Positions 35,785-44,229 of a stretch of DNA of 64,000 nt are shown here, piece by piece (positions within the stretch are counted from its first letter, which is position 1; every line of letters begins with the position of its first letter). Made by a program: the position numbers and the translations under genes. Under the pieces are notes generated by a model that saw only the letters and a list, made by a program, of their open reading frames with translations, searched no databases and was not told the origin of the DNA. The stretch lies in the NCBI GenBank assembly GCA_002722175.1, contig PBKU01000022.1, forward strand, positions 36,396 through 100,395. Reading direction: 5' to 3'. The DNA comes from Magnetovibrio sp. (GTDB lineage Bacteria; Pseudomonadota; Alphaproteobacteria; Rhodospirillales; Casp-alpha2).

Positions 35785-36702
35785 TTAGCAGTTGTTAGAA
35801 AAACGTCTTAAGTCATAGGCTTCCGTATTTTCCCCTTCAACTGTAATGCGTCTCATTTTTCTATGCATCGGGTAATAGTCAGCAAAGGCATAATGTTGAG
35901 TTGCAAAATTGTCCCAAATAGAAATTGAACCCGGCTCCCATCGGAAACGAACCGTAAATTCCGGGGTTTGCTGGTGTTCATATAGAAATTGCAAAATACG
36001 GTGACTTTCTAGAGAGCGAAGCCCCGATAGTTTTTTTGTGTGGGTTGGGTTCACCAAAAGGCATGGTTTCCTTGTTATAGGGTGTGAAATAATAACCGGA
36101 TGTCGAACGACAGGGTGGGTTTTTCGCAGCTCTAGTCCTTTTTCTTCTCCCCCTGCCCCTTCAAGCATTTCGGTGCCAGCATAATAATTTAGGATGTCAT
36201 GTTCCGCTTCAAGTCCGAGCAGCATCTCGCGTATCGGTTCTGATAGGGTTTCAAAGGCAAGATTCTGATTGAGCCACATAGTATCACCGCCCGCTTCCGG
36301 CATTGTTTCACAAAATAATATGGTGCAAAGTGAAGGCTTCTTTCGGAAAGTGGTATCAGTGTGCCAGGTGTTTATTTCAGGTGGACGTTTGTTATCATTT
36401 TCAAGTATCGAAATTTCAGGGTAGTCGTTGTCAGCTTGAAAAATTTCATGAACTTCTGGCTTTCCAAAAGATCTAGCCAAGGCAAGGTGGCTTTTCCCGG
36501 GAAGTGTTTGATTCCGGAAAAAGAGAACATGGTATTTCCAGAGTGCGTCAGCAATCTCTGCATAAACCATATTGGAGCATACATCGGAAAAATTAACACC
36601 TGAAACGTATGCGCCGAGAGCCAAGGTTATTGGTTCCACCTTGATGTGTTGATAATCTGGTTTAGGATTTAATTTAAGGGCGTAGTGACCGGCATGTGCC
36701 AA
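35785..36702 (-). CDS. TauD/TfdA-family 2-oxoglutarate dioxygenase
   Basis: A 305-residue Fe(II)/2-oxoglutarate oxygenase. His114 and Asp116 (NTWHTDTTF), a distal His in NFATQHYAF and an Arg in MRRITVEG form the iron and co-substrate site; WDNFATQH is a strong TauD/TfdA signature. Members release sulfite from taurine or cleave aryl ethers and other substrates; the substrate here is unknown. The TTG start at 36702 follows GGAG by ten bases. It lies downstream of the OYE-type gene on the same strand. Confidence 0.88.
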   Translation of the reverse strand: MAHAGHYALKLNPKPDYQHIKVEPITLALGAYVSGVNFSDVCSNMVYAEIADALWKYHVLFFRNQTLPGKSHLALARSFGKPEVHEIFQADNDYPEISILENDNKRPPEINTWHTDTTFRKKPSLCTILFCETMPEAGGDTMWLNQNLAFETLSEPIREMLLGLEAEHDILNYYAGTEMLEGAGGEEKGLELRKTHPVVRHPVIISHPITRKPCLLVNPTHTKKLSGLRSLESHRILQFLYEHQQTPEFTVRFRWEPGSISIWDNFATQHYAFADYYPMHRKMRRITVEGENTEAYDLRRFSNNC

Positions 36703-36921
36703 TTTTTTTTAGCTCCAATCCTGAATCGTTTTCTGTTTGCGGAAGTGTAGGTTATTTTTTTAAGAATGACAAATTGCCCAGAAGGCATGGGTTTGTAACA
36801 TGCCGTCACTGTTGTTAGTCCATTCACAACCTTTCACTTTCCAGTATTTTAAATCACCCTTCGTTTAGTGAGAACTCTAGTTTAAGGGGTGTTTTTGTTG
36901 GTTGCTAGATTATTTTGGTGA

Positions 36922-38904
36922 TTATAAAGATAGAGCAATCTTACGCCCTTCGTAGATTGCCATATTGGCATATCGGGGCGCCAGAGCGTCACCAATTGAG
37001 TAAATGTTATCTTCATTTTGTAGCTCCCGCGAGAGCTCATTTGCTGAAACATTAGTTGTTGCCAGCACAAGACAATCGGCTTTGATGCGGCTTTTCTTAT
37101 TACTAGCCAAATCAAGAATGGTGGCAGCATCACCATGCCATTCGGTAATCGCGGATTCCGTCTTCCAGGATACCCCAAGTTTCTTCAGCGCTTTTCTAAG
37201 TGGCCAGTCTGAATGGGAACGAGCCAACTCAAAGGCAACGGCTGGCCACCCAGTGATTATCGTTACCTTGTGTTTCTGTTCAGCTAAATGCAAAGCCGTT
37301 CCCCCACCCTGCCAATGTCCATTGTCATCGAGTAAAATTATACGTTTTCCGGGGCGCGCACTTCGGTTCATAATATCCTCGACTGAAAATACATTTTCTT
37401 TATCAACTCCAGGGATTGAATCCAGCTGAGGGAGAGCTCGTTGAAATCCTGTACCGCTTGGAAGGGAACCCGTCGCTAAAATGATCGATTCAGCACCAAA
37501 CTCAGAGATTTCAGGTGCTTCAAAATAGGTATTCAATCGTACATTTACCTGAAGCTTCTGCAGTTGTCTCTCATACCAGTTTATCAGGTCCGCAATCTGA
37601 CCTCTCCTTGGTTGAATGCCGGCCAGCCGGAACTGTCCGCCAAGCTTTGGCCCGGCTTCGACCAAGGTAACGTTATGGCCGCGTTCAGCTGCGACCCTTG
37701 CGGCCTCAAGTCCTGCTGGTCCACCGCCAACAACAAGAATACGTCTTGGTTTATTACTTGGTATAAAACGGTCGCCGCCCCACTCAAATTCGCGTCCAGC
37801 AGATGGATTAATCAGACAGGAAATCCAATAATCTCGATTACGGCGGCCCCAGCACATCTGGTTGCAGGAAATACAGCTACGTATTTGTTCAGGATTATCA
37901 TTGAGAGCCTTATTCACTAGATGGGGGTCTGCAATCTGACCGCGCACAATACTGACCATATCGGCCTGTCCTTGACCGATTACTATATTTGCATTTTCGG
38001 GTGTGCGGATATGACTTTCAGCTTGAACCTTTGCATGTTTCGTTACGAGCTTTAACTTTTCAGCATAACCCGCCCCAAGGTTTTCCGCATAAAATACCGT
38101 TGGGATCAGCTTGTAGAAATCGAAATAACTTCCCGTTCCGCAGGTTACGTAATCGATCAATCCACGTTGATCGTGATATGCAATTATTTCCTGCATTGAT
38201 TCAATATTTAACGAAACTTCAATATCCTCATCCATGCTCACAGCCATACCGACAATGAAATCCTGACCGCAAACATTCCGTATGCGTTCGGCTATGCGTG
38301 TTGAGAAACGCATGCGGTTCATAAAGCTTCCACCCCATCTATCGTCGCGTCGGTTTGACCAGGGGGTCCAAAACTGGTCAATGACCGCATGATAGGCGGC
38401 AAATAATTCAATTCCATCAAAACCTGATTTATAGGCCCGGCTGGCGGCTCGAACAAAACTATCAATTAATTCTTCAATCTGGGCGTCGGTCATTTGGTGG
38501 CTTCCATTGGAATCATGATAGGAGGGTAATCCCGATGGGGACCAGTTAGGCATAAAGGAATTATCCGCATCGCCATGTTGCCCAATGTGGTATAATTGAT
38601 GGATCATTACGGATCCTAATTCATGGCACGCATCTGTAATTTTCCGAAAACCCGGTATAATTGCATCATCACTATGACGAAAATTACCTCTGGTCAGAAC
38701 ACCTGTCCCATGAACAGGTATGGGTTCCACGACAATCATCGCGGCGCCACCGAGGGCACGTTCTGTATAATATCCAAGATGTCGTTCGGCCGGCAGCCCG
38801 TTTTCAGACATGTTAGCTGTGTAAGCACCAAAGCTTATTCGATTTCTCAGTGTTTTTTGGCGGAGTTTCAGTGGTTGGGCAATATGGGGAAACATTGTTG
38901 ACAT
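36922..38904 (-). CDS. OYE-family FMN/4Fe-4S/FAD oxidoreductase
   Basis: A 660-residue enzyme of the 2,4-dienoyl-CoA reductase/trimethylamine dehydrogenase family. The FMN TIM barrel covers residues 1-340, the 4Fe-4S Cys are 344, 347, 351 and 363 (CISCNQMC, then ISC), and an FAD/NAD(P) domain starts at GGGPAGLE. I start at the ATG at 38904 behind AAGGAACGG; the longer frame adds 27 residues without homology. Such enzymes reduce enoyl compounds or oxidatively N-demethylate amines. It is followed by the TauD gene after a 219-base gap. Confidence 0.9.
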   Translation of the reverse strand: MSTMFPHIAQPLKLRQKTLRNRISFGAYTANMSENGLPAERHLGYYTERALGGAAMIVVEPIPVHGTGVLTRGNFRHSDDAIIPGFRKITDACHELGSVMIHQLYHIGQHGDADNSFMPNWSPSGLPSYHDSNGSHQMTDAQIEELIDSFVRAASRAYKSGFDGIELFAAYHAVIDQFWTPWSNRRDDRWGGSFMNRMRFSTRIAERIRNVCGQDFIVGMAVSMDEDIEVSLNIESMQEIIAYHDQRGLIDYVTCGTGSYFDFYKLIPTVFYAENLGAGYAEKLKLVTKHAKVQAESHIRTPENANIVIGQGQADMVSIVRGQIADPHLVNKALNDNPEQIRSCISCNQMCWGRRNRDYWISCLINPSAGREFEWGGDRFIPSNKPRRILVVGGGPAGLEAARVAAERGHNVTLVEAGPKLGGQFRLAGIQPRRGQIADLINWYERQLQKLQVNVRLNTYFEAPEISEFGAESIILATGSLPSGTGFQRALPQLDSIPGVDKENVFSVEDIMNRSARPGKRIILLDDNGHWQGGGTALHLAEQKHKVTIITGWPAVAFELARSHSDWPLRKALKKLGVSWKTESAITEWHGDAATILDLASNKKSRIKADCLVLATTNVSANELSRELQNEDNIYSIGDALAPRYANMAIYEGRKIALSL

Positions 38905-39096
38905 TAGGAACCGTTCCTTAGGGCATCCATATTTTGTAATACTCCAAAAGAGTTTTTGTTTCCAAATTTGGATTTTTAATAGCATATTAGCTTTTCAATA
39001 GCCAAAATACTAAAATCCCTTTTTATATGACATTAAGGAATGCATTTTCAAAAAAACAGCAGTTTATGGATCATTGCTGAACAGGAGGGAAGCAAA

Positions 39097-39123
39097 ATGG
39101 TAGAAATTAATACGGGTCTTTAA
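39097..39123 (+). CDS. Possible leader peptide before dehalogenase gene
   Basis: ATG GTA ... TAA codes for the octapeptide MVEINTGL, with an excellent ribosome site (AGGAGGG) eight bases before the ATG. The dehalogenase start at 39144 has none, so its translation may depend on re-initiation after this peptide. The stop lies in a tandem 16-bp repeat. The evidence is the ribosome site alone. Confidence 0.35.
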   Translation: MVEINTGL

Positions 39124-39141
39124 AAATACGGGTCTTTAAAA
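39110..39141 (+). repeat. Exact tandem 16-bp duplication
   Basis: The unit ATACGGGTCTTTAAAA occurs twice in a row (39110-39125 and 39126-39141) and ends just two bases before the dehalogenase ATG. It looks like a recent slippage duplication in the leader, and it changes the spacing between the good ribosome site and the start codon. Confidence 0.8.
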
Positions 39142-39143
39142 TA

Positions 39144-40022
39144 ATGTTTGGCGACAAATTTTCGCGAATTCAAGTAAATACTACTGGAGCAGAAATCAAT
39201 TTAGTTCATGGGGGTGCTGGCTACCCTCTTCTCCTTTTGCACGGGTTTCCGCAGACCCATTTCATGTGGCACAGGGTTGCTCCCTTCCTGTCTGGACATT
39301 TTCATGTAATTTGTCCGGATCTCCGAGGGTATGGTGACAGTGCAAAGCCCGAAAGTTCACCCGATCACTATCCGTATTCAAAACGGGTGATGGCTCAGGA
39401 TATGATAAACGTGATGGATATTCTCGGGTATCGTGATTTTTTCGTTGGAGGGCACGATCGCGGTGCTAGGGTTGTTCATCGGATGGTTCTGGATCACCCG
39501 GAAAGAATAAAGAAAGCAAGCGTCCTGGATATTGTGCCAACGCGCCATATGTTTAACACTACGGATCAGAACTTTGCCACCGGTTATTACCACTGGTTCT
39601 TTCTTATTCAACCGGATGGATTGCCAGAGAGACTGATCGGGAACGACCCCAACTACTACGTAACTGAAAAATTAAAGAGATGGAGTGGTCCCGATTCAGT
39701 ATTTTCTGATACTGCAATCGCTCAATATGTTCGCTGCTTTAGTATACCGGAAAGCATTCATGCTGCTTGTGAAGACTATCGGGCAGGAGCAAGCATTGAC
39801 CTGAAACATGATAGTGAGGACCAAGGACAGAAAATACGCTGCCCTCTTCTTGTTTTGTGGGGTGGAAAAAGCTTTGTAAATCAGACCTATGATGTTCTTC
39901 GTGTTTGGGGAGAATACGCCGAGAATATAGAAGGTTTTGCCTTGGAATGTGGTCATTTCCTTCCGGAAGAAGCGCCTGAATCTGTGTGCAATGAATTTCT
40001 AAAGTTTTTTGCCGGAAATTGA
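39144..40022 (+). CDS. Fluoroacetate dehalogenase-type alpha/beta hydrolase
   Basis: A 292-residue hydrolase highly like haloacetate dehalogenases of the FAcD group. The nucleophile Asp105 with Arg106 and Arg109 (GHDRGAR), the acid Asp129 (VLDIVPT), His150-Trp151 (YYHWFF), Tyr212 (CEDYRAG) and the base His271 (CGHFLPEE) match Asp110, Arg111, Arg114, Asp134, His155, Trp156, Tyr219 and His280 of the Rhodopseudomonas enzyme. This complete set is known to suit halide displacement from 2-haloacids. The start lacks a ribosome site of its own. It precedes a TauE/SafE exporter gene. Confidence 0.9.
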   Translation: MFGDKFSRIQVNTTGAEINLVHGGAGYPLLLLHGFPQTHFMWHRVAPFLSGHFHVICPDLRGYGDSAKPESSPDHYPYSKRVMAQDMINVMDILGYRDFFVGGHDRGARVVHRMVLDHPERIKKASVLDIVPTRHMFNTTDQNFATGYYHWFFLIQPDGLPERLIGNDPNYYVTEKLKRWSGPDSVFSDTAIAQYVRCFSIPESIHAACEDYRAGASIDLKHDSEDQGQKIRCPLLVLWGGKSFVNQTYDVLRVWGEYAENIEGFALECGHFLPEEAPESVCNEFLKFFAGN

Positions 40023-40142
40023 TATGATTCAGTGTTTTAGATCTGCGTCCCTTTCCGGTCCCGTTGGCAATAAATGTCGGCCTGATATCACTCTGGTCTT
40101 GACCAGGAACTTTGACGTATCTTGGGTAAGGTGCACTAATCG

Positions 40143-40895
40143 ATGATGTATGACATATCGGGAATTTTCATAATCACCTTGACGTTTCTGGTAGCTGGCA
40201 CAGTGAAAGGAGTCATCGGTCTTGGACTACCAACAATTAGTCTTGCAATCTTGACTGTCATTTTCGGATTGCCAGAGGGAATGGCTCTCCTAATCGTTCC
40301 CTCGTTCTTGACTAATCTCTGGCAAGCTTTATCTGGCGGCTATACAAGTATTATCTTGCGTCGTCTCTATATTTTTCTGCTAGCCGCTGCATGTTCAGTT
40401 TTTCTAGGTGCGAGTATCTTCATGCAAGTTGATCCATCCAGTCTTTCGACGTTTCTGGGTGTTCTTCTAATGGTTTATGGATTAGTAAATCTTGCAAATT
40501 TTTCGTTCCTGTTAAATAGCCGGCAGGTAATTGTTCTGGCTCCTCTAGCAGGAGCTCTAAATGGCATATTTACGGGAATGACGGGATCGATGGTTGTGCC
40601 CGGTGTCATGTTTCTTCAGGCGCTCGGATTGCACCGTGACATGCTGGTTCAGGCTATGGGCATGCTTTTTACATTGTCCACTGGAGTACTTGCTCTTGCC
40701 ATGTATGAAGGTAGTTTGCTTACACTTGAACTTGGCGCTATGTCTTCCCTGGGTCTTGTGCCTGCTCTTGTCGGTATGGCGCTTGGCCAGAGGATAAGAA
40801 AAAGTTTATCGGAGGCGGTGTTCAGGCGGGTATTTTTTTTATCAAACCTTTTAATTGGAGCATATATAATAGTGTCGAATCAGCTAGCTTATTAA
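40143..40895 (+). CDS. TauE/SafE-family membrane transporter
   Basis: A 250-residue protein with about eight hydrophobic segments in two repeats. The first has GTVKGVIGLGLPTISLAIL near residue 18; the second has LAGALNGIFTGMTGSMVVPGVMFLQ near 140. Family members export sulfite, sulfoacetate or other organic anions. Its place after the dehalogenase may indicate export of an anionic product. The ribosome site is weak. Confidence 0.88.
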   Translation: MMYDISGIFIITLTFLVAGTVKGVIGLGLPTISLAILTVIFGLPEGMALLIVPSFLTNLWQALSGGYTSIILRRLYIFLLAAACSVFLGASIFMQVDPSSLSTFLGVLLMVYGLVNLANFSFLLNSRQVIVLAPLAGALNGIFTGMTGSMVVPGVMFLQALGLHRDMLVQAMGMLFTLSTGVLALAMYEGSLLTLELGAMSSLGLVPALVGMALGQRIRKSLSEAVFRRVFFLSNLLIGAYIIVSNQLAY

Positions 40896-41044
40896 AAGCT
40901 GACCTATGGTCAGGACACGTTCAAACTAATAACAAGATTTTGCTCATTCAAAACCTTAATTTCCTGAATTTTAATCATCTGCGTTTTTTATATATACTTT
41001 CCTGGTTCTACTTGTTTAATGCATAGGTGGCGTCACTTATTAAA

Positions 41045-42268
41045 ATGGATATAGCGACTTTTCTCCGATTCAATTACAGATTTCTACTATTTGGTCTTGC
41101 CGCGGCTTTCTTTTCATCATTTGGACAGACGTTTTTTATTTCTTTGTCCAGTCAATATATTAGGACGGAGTATAGTCTTAGCCATGGTGAATTCGGCCTT
41201 ATTTATTCGTGTGGTACGTTAGCGAGTGCGTGTATGCTAATATGGGCGGGTCGCCAAATCGACTTTATGGATCTGCGTTTATACACGTTCATTGTTTGCC
41301 TGGGACTGGCTGCTTTTTCTGTTGGAATGGCATTCTCCAATTCCGTAGGCTGGCTTCTTATAATAATTTTTGGTCTCCGATTTACCGGGCAAGGTCTTTT
41401 ATCCCATATATCATCTGTTTCTATGGCGCGATATTTCAATAAGAGCAGAGGCGCTGCGCTTAGCATATCCTCGATTGGCTATCCCTTGGGTGAAGCTATA
41501 TTTCCGCCACTTGCGGTTGCAACCATCGTAATCATTGGTTGGAGGGAAATGTGGTTAAATATTGGGATATTGGTGATATTAGCAGTAACTCCTTCAATGT
41601 TATGGCTGTTGAAGGGACACACAAAACGTCACGCAGGTTTAAGACAGCAATCGTCAGACGTCTCTGCATCCGCTTCCGAGGGTCAATGGACACAAATTCG
41701 AATACTAAAGGATATCCGTTTCTACATAATGCTGCCTAGTTACCTTGCAATTCCATTTATCGGTACCGGTTTCTTTTTTCACCAGGTACACCTTGCAAAT
41801 ACTAAAGGATGGGACCTGGATCTCTTCGTCAATTTTTTTGTTGTTTATGCAGTTTGCCAAACGCTGGCTGCAATATCAGCAGGGATGCTTGTTGATCGCT
41901 TCACGGCGCGGACTGTAATGAAGTTCTACCTGTTACCTGCGATGATCGGCCTTTCTGTCCTTTCCGTGAGCAATCAAATCTGGATTGCTGCAATATTCAT
42001 GGCTTTTCTCGGAATTTCTTCCGGGGCCGTGTCGGTTGCGAACAGTGCTATCTGGGCAGAGATCTACGGTGTTGCTCGGTTAGGAAGCATCAAGGCGATG
42101 GGTACCGCACTGATGGTTCTTTCCACAGCCCTGTCACCTCCCGTTATGGGTATCGCAATCGACGCCGGTGTGTCCATGGAGACCCTGGCTTTTGCCGCGG
42201 TGTGTTTTTTTTGCAGCGCTACTGCCGTAATGGGCTTTTTCTTTCCCAAAGAATATCGGGGGAAATAA
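41045..42268 (+). CDS. Major facilitator superfamily transporter
   Basis: A 407-residue, 12-helix carrier. After an N-terminal FGQTFFISLSSQYIRTEYSLSHGEFGLIYS it has the loop-2 motif AGRQIDFMDLR, a variant of the MFS DRxGRR motif; helix 4 has LRFTGQG. The second half starts near residue 215. The substrate is unknown. Either the ATG at 41045 or a GTG 18 bases upstream may be the start; neither has a clear ribosome site. Its stop codon lies in the left edge of a long hairpin. Confidence 0.85.
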   Translation: MDIATFLRFNYRFLLFGLAAAFFSSFGQTFFISLSSQYIRTEYSLSHGEFGLIYSCGTLASACMLIWAGRQIDFMDLRLYTFIVCLGLAAFSVGMAFSNSVGWLLIIIFGLRFTGQGLLSHISSVSMARYFNKSRGAALSISSIGYPLGEAIFPPLAVATIVIIGWREMWLNIGILVILAVTPSMLWLLKGHTKRHAGLRQQSSDVSASASEGQWTQIRILKDIRFYIMLPSYLAIPFIGTGFFFHQVHLANTKGWDLDLFVNFFVVYAVCQTLAAISAGMLVDRFTARTVMKFYLLPAMIGLSVLSVSNQIWIAAIFMAFLGISSGAVSVANSAIWAEIYGVARLGSIKAMGTALMVLSTALSPPVMGIAIDAGVSMETLAFAAVCFFCSATAVMGFFFPKEYRGK

Positions 42269-42306
42269 CCGGTGATTTGATTTGGAGAAATCAAATCACC
42301 GGTTAT
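42265..42306. terminator. Long bidirectional stem-loop between convergent genes
   Basis: A perfect 19-bp stem (42265-42283 against 42288-42306) with the four-base loop GGAG. It starts inside the stop codon of the MFS gene and ends 17 bases before the end of the convergent PhyH gene. There is no T-run, but the position and length make it the terminator for both. Confidence 0.7.
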
Positions 42307-42323
42307 GTCGAATGGCATCTTGT

Positions 42324-43088
42324 TTAAGTGTACTGGTATACATCATTTAGTTCAGATACATTAATACCCCGCAATAGAAAAATTTCCCGTTCAGATACAT
42401 CGACGATACCCATCTCATTCGCCATTTGGCGCGCTTTTTCACGATTGAAGTGGGAAGTTGCCGGCATATAGCGGAATACTAGGCCAGATCGTTGCTTGCC
42501 AGAGTTGTTGGCGTTTGCCCCATGTATAATGAACGCATCATGGATTGACAGCATCCCGGGTTTTAGGATTATGTCCCGGGGCACTCCAAACTCTGCCTCA
42601 GGTACATCTAATGCAAGATTTAAAACAAGTTTTTCGCTGTCATCACGGCGGTGAGTAAAAAACTTTCTTTTTCTATGGGAGCCCGGAATAACCTGCAAAC
42701 AACCGTTATCCTTCGTCGCTTCATCAATTGCAATCCATACCGTACAGGTTTCCAATGGCTCAATTGGCCAGTAGCAGGCGTCCTGATGCCACGGCGTTGC
42801 TTTTCCTCCAATTCCTTTTTTGGCAAAAAATGCAGAACTCCAACAAATAATGTTGTCTCCTATCAACTGGGCAACAATATCCAGGATTTCTTTAAGCGCC
42901 GCAATCTCAATCCATGACCGGTCGTATCTGAACAAATTCTGTGCATAGTCCTGGTCTAATTCTGGATTATCCAAAAAGAATGTTTCCATTTTTAGCTGGA
43001 CTTTTTTGATGGTAACGGGATTTAAAACAATCGGAGGCGTGAGTTGCCCATCACGTTTGTAAATCTCAATTTGGTCCTTGCCAATCAT
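42324..43088 (-). CDS. Phytanoyl-CoA dioxygenase (PhyH)-family oxygenase, second copy
   Basis: A 254-residue Fe(II)/2-oxoglutarate oxygenase. WHQDACYW carries the first His and Asp ligands, IIHGANANN the second His, and RSGLVFRYM the 2-oxoglutarate Arg. It is not closely similar to the PhyH at 12388 except for the core. Purine-rich AGGAGAGG lies directly before the ATG. It may be co-transcribed with the DMT carrier upstream (121-base gap). Substrate unknown. Confidence 0.87.
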   Translation of the reverse strand: MIGKDQIEIYKRDGQLTPPIVLNPVTIKKVQLKMETFFLDNPELDQDYAQNLFRYDRSWIEIAALKEILDIVAQLIGDNIICWSSAFFAKKGIGGKATPWHQDACYWPIEPLETCTVWIAIDEATKDNGCLQVIPGSHRKRKFFTHRRDDSEKLVLNLALDVPEAEFGVPRDIILKPGMLSIHDAFIIHGANANNSGKQRSGLVFRYMPATSHFNREKARQMANEMGIVDVSEREIFLLRGINVSELNDVYQYT

Positions 43089-43209
43089 CCTCCTCTCCTT
43101 TCATCCAAGACATTTTTTTATGCTTTCACGAACAAACCTGCACGGAAAAATTGTAGAGGCGCATTATAGGGCTAAAAAAAATGTTGTTAGAAAACCGCCC
43201 TTTAGTACT

Positions 43210-44088
43210 TTAATTCTTTTCTATACCCAGCACCGCAACCCCGGTAAACACCAGAAAAATTCCGAACCACTGAATAACCATTATTTTTTCTCTAAGAAAG
43301 AAGCGGGCGAGTAAAATAGTTACTACGCCGAAAGTAGCACTCACAACCGCAACTATTTCTTTTCCGGATTCATAGCTCCCTGCAAATAAGAACAGATATC
43401 CGCCAGCATCAAGGGTTCCCTGAGCTCCTAGAAATGGCCACCAACGAAATGGAATTGAAGGTTTGCACCGTCGGGCACCGAAGACTGCCAATAGAAACAG
43501 AATACCCGCAAGGCGGCCAATCCATAGTGTATAAACCTGCCCATGAACCTGGGATGCCGCTTGTCCTGCAACCACTAGAACAGCATAAGCAAAACACGAA
43601 CCAAGTGCGATAAAGATTGTCGTTATCAATCTACTGGAAAACTTAGCACGTATGCTTGTGTTGATGATGGTATCGCCACCACAGCTCACTATTATTGTAC
43701 CTGCGATCGTTACAAAAATAGCCATCCACTGCAAAATTGAAGGGGTTGCGTCCAGAAAGAGCACGTAGAACAAGACAACTAGGATCGGATGACTTGCTAC
43801 AATCGATACAACAACGCTGATTGGTCCTCTGGCTAATCCCAGGTACAACAACAAAGTCATCCCCATTGTTGCAAGGCCATTAATTACAATCAACCAGATA
43901 GCCAGTTCTTCGAACGATGGTATGCCGGAAATTGCAATGACCCATCCTGTCATTAGAAGAGAGCTGGTAATTAATATTCCGAGAACTGCGTTATGATGGT
44001 CGATTGCGCGGCTGCTGAAGCGACCCATAAAGTCAGCGGTGCCGAGACACAAGGCCGACATTCCACCTAGCATTCCAGGAGTGATCAT
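43210..44088 (-). CDS. DMT-superfamily EamA transporter, second
   Basis: A 292-residue ten-helix carrier with two EamA repeats (residues 5-135 and 150-290). The second repeat includes WIGRLAGILFLL, then VVSATFGVVTILLARFFLREKI, the family signature. It lies upstream of the PhyH gene on the same strand. Function beyond metabolite export or exchange cannot be set. Confidence 0.85.
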   Translation of the reverse strand: MITPGMLGGMSALCLGTADFMGRFSSRAIDHHNAVLGILITSSLLMTGWVIAISGIPSFEELAIWLIVINGLATMGMTLLLYLGLARGPISVVVSIVASHPILVVLFYVLFLDATPSILQWMAIFVTIAGTIIVSCGGDTIINTSIRAKFSSRLITTIFIALGSCFAYAVLVVAGQAASQVHGQVYTLWIGRLAGILFLLAVFGARRCKPSIPFRWWPFLGAQGTLDAGGYLFLFAGSYESGKEIVAVVSATFGVVTILLARFFLREKIMVIQWFGIFLVFTGVAVLGIEKN

Positions 44089-44229
44089 GGATAAAAGACC
44101 CTATCTCTGTTAACGGATACCCCTATCGTTATGAGGCGATAGTGGCTGGCAGGTATGTTTCTATAGAAAAATTTCATAACATGAGCTAGGTGGGTGAAGC
44201 AAAACATAACAAAACCATATTTTTTTAAG

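Noticed and set aside
36847..36895. CACCCTT and AAGGGGTG with a T-run on the plus strand
   Set aside because: The stem is imperfect with a loop over 25 bases, and no plus-strand gene ends there.
39144..42268. Idea of a dedicated organofluorine operon
   Set aside because: No fluoride channel, fluoride riboswitch or specific regulator is seen beside the dehalogenase; the TauE/SafE and MFS genes are too general to support it.
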